NCBI RefSeq assembly: GCF_001039355.2
Contig: NW_019775600.1
Span: 235,917-299,916 of the forward strand
Length of the DNA stretch: 64,000 bases
Source of the DNA: Lingula anatina
Lineage: Eukaryota > Brachiopoda > Lingulata > Lingulida > Lingulidae
Direction of reading: 5' to 3'
Position 1 is the first letter of the stretch; every line of letters begins with the position of its first letter. This document shows positions 45,799 to 58,900 of the stretch, piece by piece. The position numbers were made by a program, and so were the translations under genes. The notes under the pieces are model-generated. The model was given only the letters and a program-made list of their open reading frames with translations. It made no database searches and was not told where the DNA came from.

Positions 45799-48700
45799 TT
45801 GAGTGTGTGACTTATATTATTTTTGTATTTATTTATTTATTTATTTAAACATGAAGATGACACAAGTTTTCATTCTCAGGGTGGTGACAACTGTTTGGAG
45901 GGGTTGACATTTGTCATCACGGGTGTCCTGGAGTCGTTTGAACGCGATGACATGAAGAGCGCCATAGAGAAGTATGGCGGCAAGGTGACGGGAAGCATCA
46001 GTAAGAGGACAAGTTATGTGGTGGTGGGGAGAGACGCAGGGGAAAGCAAGCTGTCTAAGGTAGGGATATAGTTGTCATTATTTATTCTTTATAATTTTGT
46101 CATCCTATTTATATCCCACTCCACTTCTCACAGAAGTAAAAAAAATAGAGATATTTACGTGTATGAATGCACCTACACCAATTAGGAGTTTGTTGAATCT
46201 TTTAACTTGCCTTATCCAAACATCTCTCTCTCTCTCTCTCTCTCCTTAATGTTTTGAAAATAATATCACTTTATGTTATGCAAAAGTGGAGAATGGCCAA
46301 CTCGAGTGTTCCTTGCACTTGCTGTTTCCAGGTACATTGAATGATGTGCAGTTTCTTAATGTACTTGATTGGTAAATCTGGTTTTAATATTTTTCCTTCA
46401 AATCTGTTGAAGGCAAGGCAGTTAGGCACCAAGCAGCTGGATGAAGATGGTGTACTGGATTTAATCAAAACTCTTCCTGGAAAGAAGTCCAAATACACTG
46501 TGGCAGCAGAGAAGATGGTCAAAGAGGTTTATTTTCATTGTTTTATCATCATTTAAAATGTTTAATGTACTTTTGATATCACTGACATTATTTTATAAAA
46601 AGGATAGAGTGAAATGTTTGATTAACTTCAAACAGTACTGTACAGCTCTCAACGTCCATTTCAAATGTTAACCAACACTTAACATGGAAATATTACAAAT
46701 AAATGTAGCTGTTACAACTGAAACAGATCATTAGTTTCAACTGTATTGTGGATGATCGAATTTGATTTTAATTAAAATGAAGTAACTTAAGATTTTTATA
46801 TGTTCATAGAACTAAAAAGCTTGCCGTTGCTGTTTCATGTTATATGTAATGTTTATTCCAGGATTCTTTAAACAAATCGGCAGTTAATGAAGCTTCAGGG
46901 AAAAAGACATCTCTCAAAAAAGAAGCCTCTGTTACCACACCAGGAAAAACCAGCTTATCAGAGTCCACCCCTACAAAATCTGGCCAATCAGAAGCCAAAA
47001 TTGGTGTTGACAAACCAGGAGAGAGCTTACTTTGGGTTGATAAGTACAAACCTACAAGTATGAAGCAGCTGATTGGTCAACAAGGAGACAAGAGTAATGC
47101 TAAGAAGTTGTTTCATTGGTTGAATAATTGGCACAAGAATATTGCCAGTGGGAAAAAGCCAGGTGTGTTGGAATTAATTTTCTGACTGTTCTAATATTTG
47201 TTTACTGGCATGGTATGTGTTTATTTATGAGCCAGTGAAAAATAACCTGTTTTATGGTTTTTTTTCTTATTCTTTGAAAATACTACAAATAATTAATTGT
47301 TTTATATGATTTAGAACTGAATACTAATGTAATTTTGTTCCATGAAAACATCAATCTTTTGTAAAATTCAGTAGAATCGTTTTTGGTCCTTTATATAGAC
47401 TTTATGAAACCAGAAATCTATGCTTTTGCTTGTTTTCAGTATTCAGTCGTTTTGACTCAGATGGTGCTGGGTACAGAGCAGCATTGTTATCAGGGCCGCC
47501 AGGAGTGGGGAAGACCTCAGCAGCCACTGTTGTATGCCAGGTAATGCTTGCCNNNNNNNNNNNNNNNNNNNNNNNNNNNNNNNNNNNNNNNNNNNNNNNN
47601 NNNNNNNNNNNNNNNNNNNNNNNNNNNNNNNNNNNNNNNNNNNNNNNNNNNNNNNNNNNNNNNNNNNNNNNNAGGTAATGCTTGCCCTTCCCCCCCCGAC
47701 CTCTCCCCCCCCAAGCCCCCCACCCCACCCCTGACCTGCCCTTCCACCCACAAACACACATAAGTAAATTAACATTTCAATATGTTAACAGAACCAGCAA
47801 AAACGTCATAAATTTGAGTAATGTTTATTCCAGGAACCAATTATCAGTTAATGAGGCAACAGGATCTCTGACAAATAATCCTCTGTTACCAAATTTGTGT
47901 TTTTCAAACTCCCCCCCCCCTCCCCCATTCCCTTCTTCAGCTTGATTACTGTAACTGTGTATATCTATTACTGCATTTACACTTAAATTGGGTTTCTTTT
48001 AGCCAGATATGTGTATGATATTTGTTACATTTTATGTGTTAAAACTAAATTGATGAAATATTTGACAACGAAAAAAAATTCAGCGTCTCATATGTTATGT
48101 GGCAAAATTGGTAATTGATCAGCACTGTTCACTGAAGACAGTCTGTTTTAAAGTGGCTTTTTATTTATGACCAGTAAACACTTGCACATGTTGATGCTCT
48201 TTTCTTCCAGGAGGCAGGTTTCTCATACATAGAACTGAATGCGTCTGACACCAGGAACAAGAAGAGTCTGGAGCAGGAGGTGGCCGAGGCACTTAGTAAC
48301 CACACTTTGGTTGATTTCTTTGGTAAGTTTGAAATGATATGTCGAATAATCCTTGGTTGAGTGTTTTATTTAATAGCATTATAGATTTTTAGTTTATGTC
48401 CTATATTTCAATTCTATGTTTATATTTAGGTCAGGTGTTAAAACAAAAATCCGTTCAAATGTCATTTATATACATATCAAATGATAACATGTTGGTTATG
48501 CACTGTATGTTGTCTTTTACTTATTATATGCTGCATTCAAATACAGAGACCCACTTCAAATCTTGCAGTCTTATCCCCTAATTGACACTGAATAGATTCT
48601 CCACATGGATTACGCAACAAATATTCAAGTGGGTTGGCCATATTTGATCCACGGACTAGTTAGTCTGCTGTTATGAATGTGGCCATAGTATTGTGATTGA

Positions 48701-49675
48701 ATATCTTTGCCATACGTGCTACAGGCAGTGGTCAGAAGCACTCAGCCATTTCATTATCATTTCATATCTTCACATTTGTTGTAAAAATGTGATTTTCGGT
48801 CTGAAGGGAAATTCTGTTGTATGATAATATTTTGGTTATGCACTGTATGTTGCCAGTTATGTATTGTAGTATTGTGATTGAATATCTTTGTTCTATGTCT
48901 TACAGGCAGTGGTCAGAGCGGTTCCAGTGGTCAGAAGCACTGTCTGATTATGGACGAGGTAGACGGGATGGCCGGCAATGAAGACAGGGGAGGAGTACAG
49001 GTGGGAGAACCTCTGACATTTCATTATTATTTCATATTGTAGCATTTCTTGTAAAAATGTGATTTTAGGTCTGGAGTGAAATTTTGCCATGTGAAATTAA
49101 CATGTATAGTATTAAACAGACTTCTGTTTTTTTGGGGGACATTTTTACCACACAGAATCCATCTAGGTCAGTTTGTTGTGGTGAATATGATTATTGTGTC
49201 TGTTATACACTTGTTTAATAAATTAGAACATGGGTGAAAACTCATTGTTAAGTTTTTAGTGTCTCCTTATCTTATCAATACGCAGTTGAGTGAAATGCAA
49301 CTTTTTCTATGATTTTTTTTAAATTTTAACAGGAACTGGTTCAGCTGCTGAAGAAGACTAAGATTCCTATAATATGTATGTGCAATGACAGAAACCACCC
49401 TAAGATTAGGACCCTAGCCAATTACTGCTTTGACTTAAGATTTTATAAACCAAGATTGGAACAGATCAAGGTGAGAGAAGGCAGAAAGGCTCGGACTTTT
49501 AAAAAAAAATTATTAATAAATTTATTTTATGTCAAATTTTTCATTAATTCATGTCGGTTATCATTCTTTTGAAAATATTTAAATTTCCAAGTGTTTATAT
49601 TTAGAAAAGGCATTTGTCTGTAGTGTATCTAGTCTTTGATAGTCTGTGACATTCATTTGATGATGAAACTTTTCA

Positions 49676-49725
<50 letters not shown>

Positions 49726-52700
49726 CATTAACATGTAATCTGGAGCAATCCTAAGATGTTTCCCTTTCTTCCAGGGTCCCATGCTGTCCCTTTGCTTCAA
49801 GGAGAAGATAAAAGTGCCACCTCCTGCATTAAATGAGATCATAGCAGGCGCCAACCACGATATCAGACAGGTTTGTTTGAGGACAGTTGTCCCTATCTCC
49901 AGCCTCTTCCTTTTAAGTCACGCTTCGAGTAGACAACTTTAGAATGTGTAATGGTGAAATACATTATGAAAAGATCCTCCCCTCTGACCACAGGGTCCCC
50001 TGGTAGTCTGTTTAATAATAGTGTCAAACTCTGTTGGAATTGTAGTGATCAGCAGGAACATGTTACTTGCCAGTCGTACACAATGTATTAGTTAGTGGGG
50101 CAATTTCACACCTAGGTGTTGAGTAGCACACATCAGAATCATATTTTTTCCTGTCATGTAATTTCCTTTTCACTTGTGGCAGGCAGTACCAAGATGGTGG
50201 TGGAAGATCAGAATTGATGGGTGTTCCTTTTTCCAAACAAAATATGTCAAATTTTGAATGGGAGAAAAGAGGATCATCAATAAAACTGTGTCCTGTATTT
50301 CAGATAATTCACAATCTGGCCATGTGGAGTGCCAGTGACAAGAGCCTAACATATGAGCAAGCAAAATCTGATGCCAACCAAGCCAAGAAAGATATGAAGA
50401 TTGTAAGGGAAATTTTCTTTATAAGAAAAAATAAACTATTTATGACTAATTTACTGATAGATAAGTTTTTAATATCCTGAAGATATTTTGTAAATTATTT
50501 ATTAGGACAAAACAATAGAAACAGTTATTTAGTTTAATTATTATTTTTTTTTATTTAATACATTGATTTATTCCTTTCCTTAGTTTTTATGTTTATTGAC
50601 GTTAAGGTAGTTATTTATTTATTTTTCTGTGTTCAGGGTCCATTTGACATCTGCCGTAAGGTGTTGGTGGGAGGAGCGGAGACTGCTGGAATGACTCTGG
50701 CAGACAAACAGGACCTGTTCTTCCAGGATTATGACCTCACCCCTCTGTTTGTCCATGAAAACTACCTGTCGACAACTCCCCAGGCTGCACAGTAAGTCTG
50801 TCTTGGATGTAAACTGCCATCTGGTAGTGTGGTGGGATTTTGTGATTTGCTGCCACCTGGTGAATGGAAAACTCTATTAATTATATTATATCTATTAATT
50901 AGTTGAAAATTTTGTATATTTATGTTTATTTTTTGTGCATTTTGGGTCTCATTGTACTTCTGTTTAATTTTTGAAAAATCACTACTATAATGCAGGGATC
51001 CGATGTGAATTTTAAGAAATTAAAGTACCTGAAAGTACCTGAAATTTTGACTTTTTAGTTAACTGTTGCCAGTAAAGATATTTTGTCATATTCCTTTTAA
51101 GTGAAATGTTGAAAGATAAATTATTGGTGTGAATTATTTCAGAGGTAATATGAAGAAGCACCTTCGACTGATTAGCCAGGCTGTTGACAGCATGTGTGAC
51201 GGTGACATGGTGTCAAAGGTCATCAGAGGTCAACAGAGGTGGAGCCTGCTCACAAGTCAGGTAAAGTAAAAAATTAGTGGTGTGAATCTCAGAGTTTTGA
51301 TAATGTTATATTTTTTAATGGATAATATTATTATATACTGAATACTTTGAAAGAACATTGTCGGTATGATTATCAGCTGCATTTAGAAAAATGATTCGCT
51401 TTAGTTTAGGTCTGCCAAACTGATATGGGTAGCTCTTAACATGTTTAATCTGCTTATCCAAAAGAAAATAAAAGAAAACAAACCATATTGCAAAACTAAC
51501 AGAACATCACAATTTGCAGAATCATTGTTAACGTAATAATTTTTTTCCATGAACTCTCTATGTGTAATGCACTGTTGATGACGGGGTGTGGGGTGGGGAG
51601 GGGGAGGCAAAAAAAAAAGTGCTTGTGAATAAAATGTATAATTTTTTCCCATTATTTGTTCTTTTCAGTCCATCTTCTCTAGTGTTATCCCTGGGGATTT
51701 AATGAGGGGTTCTCTCCCCCAGATGGTCTCATTTCCAAGCTGGTTGGGTAAAAACTCCAGCAAAAATAAAGTGGACAGAATTCTACAGGAGTTGAGGACT
51801 CACATGTGTCTCAAGTACGTTTATAGTTTAAAATCTCGAATAAATTGAAACATTGAATAAAACTTTGAAAAATCATGAGGAAAAAGGTGCCATTGACAAA
51901 TTATGTTCTGGATTTAAATGCTATATTCCAACCAGAACGGTATGACATGTAAAAATGGATTTGCATACTAATTTTCAACTAAAAGTTTAGAATATTTCTT
52001 TAAATAATGGTTCCGGGTGCCTCAAAGGAGTATGTAAACCACGAGTAATTGTCATCGAGTTGTTATGGATTTTATACTCGTTAAAATTTTTTAAAATATT
52101 TCAAAACAAATTGATTAAATTGATTGATTTTAAACAAAAAAAAAGAAGTTTCAGGTTTTTTCCCCCACAAGAAGAGCGTAATTATGAATGATTCTAATCA
52201 GGGTATAACACATTTACTTAAATAAATACCATCCAATTGATTACAAAAATCAATTAAAAAATAATAATAATTTCAGGGTTTCTGCCAACAAGGAGGGGCT
52301 GGCCATGGACTATCTCCCCCACCTGCGTTCCTCCCTCACCCAGCCCCTGGTACAAGGAGACGCGGACGGTGTCCCCGATGTCATCCATATGATGGACGAG
52401 TACAGTCTACTGAGAGAAGACTTTGATAACATTCTGGAGGTGACGCAGTGGAGTGGACGGAAGGACCCCATGGCCTCTGTCCCTTCCAAGGTACCCCACT
52501 ACCATACTATGTTGTTCTGGATAATAATAAATAATAAATAAATATACTATAAAATATACTAGAAGTGACCCAGTGGAGTAAATGGGAGGACACCATTGCC
52601 CATTTGTCCCTTCCAAGATGCTATCCTGGGACTGCCGGTCTGTAGTTATTTATACTAGTACCAAGAACGATAAATATTTGCATGTGTAATGCAGCAGTGC

Positions 52701-53618
52701 TGTGTTAGTTGATTGATATGCCTTTGACTCCAGGTATGTGAAATGTGCCTCAAAGTCACTTGTAGAATGAGCCTCAGGCGTAGATGGCACCTCATTACAG
52801 TATTGGATTAAACTGGTACACTGTACCGTAAAGCCCAAAGGGCACACATGCTACTCAAATGGTTTGTCTTCCTGTGTTAATTTGACTGCGCAGACTTGCT
52901 CTGAGACTCTGTTGCTCATATTATTTCCTTTATAGAATAATCATAAACAATACTTTCAATTAGTATATTTTTTCAATCAATAACCCAGGTGAAGTCTGCC
53001 TTCACCCGAGCCTACAATAAAGAAGCCCACATGACGCCCTATGCTGTGTCTAACATGGGGAAGAAGGGCAAGAAGAGTGTGAGCAGTGCGGAGGATTACC
53101 CTGGGCTGGGGGAGGAGGAGGGAGAGAACGGAGGAGGAGGAGGAGGTGACGAGGATGAGGAAGAAGAGGAGGATGTGACTGCCGATGCCATGATAAAGGT
53201 ATGGTTTTTATTTGCTGGCCTTGTTGTCTATTAATGGTGATGAATTAATGTATTTATAGGGCAACTGGAGATTTTGGATGATGTTGAAATTGGGGGTGAT
53301 ATCTTTATGGCTAACAATTCTGCACATGTTGTGTTTGTTTTATTTGCTTTTTTAATTTCATTTGTTCCATGAATATTAAAACATAAATCGACTGTCTCTC
53401 TCTCACTCTCTCTCATAGATAACAATGACTAATAACATTCATTTTTCATGTTATCTTTCTCAAGCATCCTAGCCAAGCATCATTGAATATTTTAGAAACT
53501 TTTTGAGACAAATATGTATTTATTATTTCAGGTTAAAAAGCCATCTGCAGCTAAGGGGAAAGGAAAGGGAGAGGGCAAAGGTCAAGGAAAGGGCAAAGGT
53601 CGTGGAAAGAAGTCATAA
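43224..53618 (+). CDS. RFC1: Replication factor C subunit 1 (large clamp-loader subunit), 20 exons, N terminus not located
   Basis: ATPase of the RFC complex that loads PCNA onto primed DNA in the nucleus. Exons: 43224-43429, 43757-43852, 43978-44410, 44633-44793, 45286-45390, 45880-46059, 46413-46526, 46862-47162, 47440-47540, 48211-48322, 48906-49000, 49333-49470, 49775-49870, 50304-50402, 50637-50791, 51143-51260, 51669-51814, 52277-52490, 52989-53198, 53532-53618; phases all agree, 1054 residues. Order: PIP-box-like QISVSDFF; Ser/Arg-rich linker; BRCT domain ([19 protein letters not shown] ... SYVVVGRD); [11 protein letters not shown]; Walker [10 protein letters not shown] (exon 9); sensor/Walker [18 protein letters not shown] (exon 11); [13 protein letters not shown]-terminal RFC1 domain ([14 protein letters not shown]); acidic then Gly/Lys-rich tail. 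The first exon begins in phase needing one upstream base, so at least one more coding exon is missing. About 100 fewer residues than human RFC1 fits that. Confidence 0.95.
45757..45798. repeat. (GT)n microsatellite in an RFC1 intron
   Basis: Uninterrupted GT dinucleotides about 80 bases before the BRCT exon. Confidence 0.9.
47553..47672. other. Assembly gap (120 N) in an RFC1 intron
   Basis: It follows the Walker A exon by 12 bases. The 14 bases before the gap (AGGTAATGCTTGCC, 47539-47552) recur immediately after it (47673-47686), so the gap may be a false join. Confidence 0.95.
47816..47912 (+). pseudogene. Degenerate partial copy of an RFC1 exon
   Basis: TAATGTTTATTCCAGGA...CAGTTAATGA.GC and CCTCTGTTACCA match the acceptor and first part of the exon at 46862, with substitutions and small deletions. 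Similarity extends some 45 bp into the upstream intron. It lies in the intron between the Walker A exon and 48211 and is not needed for the reading frame. Confidence 0.65.
48685..48840 (+). pseudogene. Internally deleted partial copy of the RFC1 Walker B exon region
   Basis: TAGTATTGTGATTGAATATC, then ACAGGCAGTGGTCAGAAGCAC, then intron-like AAAAATGTGATTTT.GGTCTG match 48868-49085, but most of the exon (the DEVDGMA segment) is missing. It is a local tandem duplication that decayed; the intact exon is 48906-49000. Confidence 0.7.
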
Positions 53619-55901
53619 AACCAGTTCCAAAGTAATGGACAATTGAGTTATGTATATAGATATATACAATGATTGACGCCTCAGAAAGTTGGTATATAAA
53701 AAATCAAGTTAGAAGTGACAAACAATTTTGATATTTTATAGATGGTAAATGCAAAAAAAGGTCACTAACTCCTGCAAGATTCAGTAGGAAGAATCAACGA
53801 AAACAACGAGTATTAATGATACTTGATCGCGTCCTTGCATACTTAAAAACAACTGATGTTTTCTACAAATTTATAAGACATAGACGTTGTAGAAAAAAGA
53901 GACAGAAGTATCCTTTTTTTCTTGTGAGGCCCGCTGTATCCCCTCACCTCCCGCTGTTTCCTAGATCACCGTCGATGTTCACGTTACATTGTAATACCAG
54001 TTGAAAGCATTGGAGTTACAGGAGCAAGGCCAGGATAATAATGCGGACTTTTGCAGTGATTTGTTGAGATGGATATTGATTTTCTGTCGGGGTTAAGTGA
54101 CACTGGAGAGATTGGACGTTTAATGCTATAAAACGGACATCTGTGGCCAATAAAACAGCTATGGCCAATGCACTGCCTTATACCAGTGTTGTAATAGACA
54201 TGGAGACATGCTAAAGGAACTGCAAACCTTATGAATTGTACAGCACTGGGTTTTCTTGTTGAAATATCAAGATATATGCAATTAACAATGTTATTCGATA
54301 ATGTGACCAAGAGAGAACAAAAAATAAGTACTATAATGGAGAGAATATTGTGTTTTTAGTTTTAAAAAAGATCTGTGTGTGGGAGGTGGGTGTTAATTAT
54401 TTTAAGTGGTACTAATATGTACTATAATGGAGATAATATTGTGTTTTTAGTTAAAAAAGAATGTTTGGGAGGGGGTGTTAATTATTTTAGGTGGAAATTA
54501 GATGAAAAACTAGATCTGTACTTATTATTGAGAAGCGATTATGTCGGTAAAGTCGCGTTTTACAAAAATATTAACCTAGTATTTGTCAGTGATTTGAACA
54601 GTTGTTCAGATGACACGACACCGATTGCAGTTACAACGTGCGATTTCTCAGACTGGAAGGCGCTCAATATTCCACCACGCAACTCGAACATTATAGAGCG
54701 TGTTAGGTCGGCTTTGTCAAGAATCGCTCTCCGGCATTTCAAAGACACTCAACTGCACTTAAAATAACGATTAGATTGCGTTTTTGGCGAGCCGTCAATC
54801 CTTTACAACCTGGGTCCCACAAGCCAAAATGGTCACGACCCTAGTTTCCTAGTATAGAGTAACTTCGTTGAACGCAGTCTGATTCTCAGGGGGGTTTGTT
54901 TTGTGATTTCATTGAGACAACTGCACACTGAGATAAGACGCGCCACCAACGCGTAAACATTAAACATTTGGCCGTGGGTAATTTTGACGTGAAAAGATGA
55001 AACGCCGTGGATGGGCTTATTGTCCAGAAAACGCATAACCGGAGTAAAATCTGTCTAGATACCGCTGTGCAGTCTGGAGAGGGTGGTTTGGCGTCTTTTC
55101 CACCAAGCACCCGTACGGATAGAGATGGGTACTTTTTAAATTTTAGATTTCGCTTCATTAACAGGCGTTGAAACGCAGGGCACAACGCCGAATTCAACTG
55201 GAGATTACCTTTTGTAAATTTTCCCGCAGACTGGAAACGATGAAAACGATTGGGATATGACCGTATAGACGCCTTTGCTCTTAGGAACTACCCTTACAAA
55301 TACATTTCCACGTTCTAAAGATAAGATTTGCAGAATCAACTGGATGGCAATCAACTGTATGGATGACGCAAACGGAGCCAGCTGAGCCAGAGGTGCTTTA
55401 ACACGAAGTGAAACTACCAAGGCCGACGCGTTAGAAATATTCTTTATGACTTTATGGCATCGACAAACGTATTTGCTTACCAATTTGACACTTCGTTCTT
55501 GTACGGGTGGTGATTATTCGGGATCGAGGAAATTGAGTGCCATTTACTGCGTGAATGTCAATCGTTTTCATGGTGAAAGGCCGAATGGTCCTTTCCAGTG
55601 ACAGCGAATGGCATCAAAATTGACAAATCAAAAAAGATTAAAGCTCCTATATCATCTATGACACTTCTTTTTAAGGCTATGTTTAAATCAGGCATAAAAC
55701 AATTTAGTTCGTCATTTTAAGGAATTCTGCGCAAGGAAACCGCAGGAGCACTACATGTATAAACATCATTGTTCATAGTGTTTATAGTTAACGCGATTCA
55801 AATTGAAAGTTAGCAAACCACTCATTTTACAACATAGACCGTTTAAGCAATCTTTCCAGTGATTTTCTTATATATAAAAATAATATATACAAATTCTAAG
55901 C
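53619..55901. other. RFC1 3' UTR and intergenic region
   Basis: AATAAA at 54149-54154 is a plausible RFC1 polyadenylation signal. A direct repeat of about 90 bp lies at 54330-54496. Open frames at 54375-54767 (+) and 54886-55483 (-) are free of strong coding signals or recognisable domains; I leave them unannotated. Confidence 0.45.
54330..54496. repeat. Tandem duplication of about 90 bp
   Basis: ACTATAATGGAGA..ATATTGTGTTTTTAG and GTGTTAATTATTTTA.GTGG occur twice in the same order, starting near 54330 and 54421. Confidence 0.8.
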
Positions 55902-58900
55902 ATGGCATCCAGCCCTGCAGCGGTAGTAATCCTGCTGTTCGTTGCAACCCTCACGGGCACTTTTGTCAACGCCGAGGAGAAATTCACATCCGGGTACTTC
56001 AGTCAACCCGGGGGGCTGGACAGCAGTTACTCCACCTACTGCATGAGCCGGAAGTTCTTGGTGAGGGGGAAGTATGCCTGTCTTGGTCTGTGTGCGAAGG
56101 ATGATTGTTGTTTCTCGGTTAATTACGAGTATGGGGTCCAAGATGGCGAGTTCTCAACTTGCGAGGTGACGCGCCTGTCTGCTCGAAAACCGGACGGCGG
56201 CGTTGTGAACCGGACTGGTTTTGTCTATTACGAAAGGGTATGTATACAGCAACTCAAAATTGTGATTTGTTTTTTCAAAATTTTCTTAAAAGTTTTCACG
56301 ATTCAGAAAAAATGAAGCACTTGAAGTTCGTCTAATGTTATGGCATCATTTTTTTTTGTTATATACGTACTTACATTACCTACAAAGAAAGGGCATTATT
56401 ACTATGTCCACATTCTCTCGTAAATTGTACATGTGAATTGTCTATACTTCGTGTTTTGCCAATGTTATAAATGATGTAATAAGCTAGACAACGCATTAAT
56501 AGTAATCGAGCATTAAACCCAACGTGCTACAACATTGTGTCAGATATTTTATTACATTGCGTTTGATGTATGTGCACTTCAGATACGACATGACAACAGC
56601 AAGTGTCGGGATACTGATTTTGGTAAGAGCGAGATGTAGGTGTTACTACAGACTTGACATTTAATATGGAATATTTCAGTTTCGAAAGTATGCCTAGGTC
56701 AAAATGCGTTCTTTTTTTCAAAAAACTCCGTTCTCGTATAATTATGAATGGAGAAGTGTGTAGTCAGGTGTGTCGCTACCAATTAGCTGACTTCCATGTC
56801 TATTGCGCTGCTACATTATGTAATATGCAGTGATTTAATTGGGAAGTGTTCCTTTGGGCTGGTCAAAGCTTGGCTAAGGGCAAAGCTTGGTTATGTCAAA
56901 AAAGTATCCATATGTCGGCAAATACTGCATAGAAGAATTTGAAATTTTGCATGCAAGCGGTCAGTTGTGCAGTGCGTTAAATGAACTAAGACCCCAGTCC
57001 CATACATTTTAGATCGATCTATCCCTGTGTGGAGTCTCACTAGATTAATGTCAGCTTAGCCGGATTAAGCGTCTGTCCCGCCTACTAAAAGCTGTAAGGG
57101 GGTAATTAACTATGGTGCTCGCTCGGCTGAGTACAATTTAGCGTGAACCCCCTAGGAGTTAGGTCGATCTAAATCTAAATCTCTGGGAATGCACCCTTAG
57201 TAGTGCTATACAAATTTGTTAATCTGTGGCAGAATGGCGGAAAAAAAGACAGACATTACCTGACAGATTATAGTGCCAAACGGAACGGTCCGCACAGTTT
57301 TATAGAGTGATGCCCAGACTGATGTACCTACACAGAGGTCACACCCGATGTATCGAAATCTTACCTCCAGGGTACAGGAACCACTGTCTTTCGGGATACG
57401 CTGCTGCAACTAAACAAAAACCTACCAGTCCGTTCAGAACGAGGGGTAAATTGCCACCAAAATGCGTTTTTCAAGGCCCTTAGCGACCACCAAACTGGTT
57501 TCAGTAGGTTAGAATACCAGACGACCTCCGAGGTGCTCACTGTATGCAGCAAAACATCGTCGTCTGTTTCTCTAATGAATTGGGGCCTATGACCGCTTCT
57601 GGGTAGAACTATGAAACCGCGTGGATTTCTTTATTGAGGTCAGATTTCACCTGTACCGCCCAACTAGTCAAACCAGAGTCTACAGACATCCAGAAGAGGC
57701 CTACGACGAAGCATGTACCGCGTCTAAAGTGACACGGGTCTTTGACAGCGTCAGTATTTGGAGTGGATACCACATTGGTGCCAAAACACCAATGGTAGTC
57801 ATCGACGAAAACTTGATCCATATCAAATAAAGGAATAATCTGGGAACCACTTGACTATCATTTGATAGGGGGCACCTTAGGAACAATTTTAGGTTGCACG
57901 GTGAGATTGCCGGTTAACACAGAGCACTTTTAATAGCAGATAACTTACAGAACCAAGGGAATGAGCAGCTACCCTGGTCATTAAAATCGCCACATTTGAA
58001 CCTCATAGACAATATGTGGGTAGGCCATTACTCGCCGAATCAATGGCCTACATGTTCTACAACACAACTGAACAAAATTTGACAAGTTTTGACCGATACC
58101 TGGAATGTTATTCCAGATTGAACTCTTAAAACCTATCCCAAGGAATGCCTTGCTGCTTGGGAGCGCTGGTAGCAGCCAGAAGATGTCAAGCGTAACAGTG
58201 ACCGTTGCTGTGAATAGACACTGACGTGGAGGTTCTTTGTGATGCGTGTAACTCTTTTACAGAAAATAATTTGGAAAATATGGAGATCCAAAATATCTCT
58301 TTTAATGGTCGTCGTATGCCATTGAATAAGCAATGTATTTCTGTTTGCTTCACTGTCGAATCCAATCAATGAACTGATGTCACCATGACAACAAAGAGAT
58401 AATTTAAACTTATTTAAACACGATGTTAATCCTTATTTTCAATTATCAGTCAGCAAAATAGGAAAAAAACTAATAAAAAATGATTTGGAAAAAAAAAATT
58501 CTATATTAAATGTCAAGTCTGTAGATCAAAAGCGAATTTTCACTTCAATGTGTTTGAACCCTAGGGTGAAGGTACATGGAATACATGTACGGGAGCTCGC
58601 CTAGATTATGTTGGTGACAGTGTAATTTGCCAAATAATACGAAAGTTATAGAATTACATATGGACCTGTCATGGAATCCCTCTAATGCATAAACAACACT
58701 GCTAATAGTTTCATATGCAACTCAAATAAACTCTTATGCCGAGGAATAAACCAAATTCATCATTTGATCAGCTGAAAAAACTTTAAAACTGCACATTGTT
58801 TGTATTTCATTGGTCTGCACGTCCCACTTCCCCCAAGAAAAAATCGTTGCACTTAAATCCAAGAGCCGATACGTCTATATTGTCTTCAAAATAATTACGT

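Noticed and set aside
54375-54767. 130-residue open frame downstream of RFC1
   Set aside because: No recognisable domain, starts inside a tandem duplication, and no splice partner fits; treated as chance.
54886-55483. Two adjacent open frames on the - strand between RFC1 and the lectin-like gene
   Set aside because: Looked briefly like one gene with a frame change, but there is no family resemblance or coherent splice sites.
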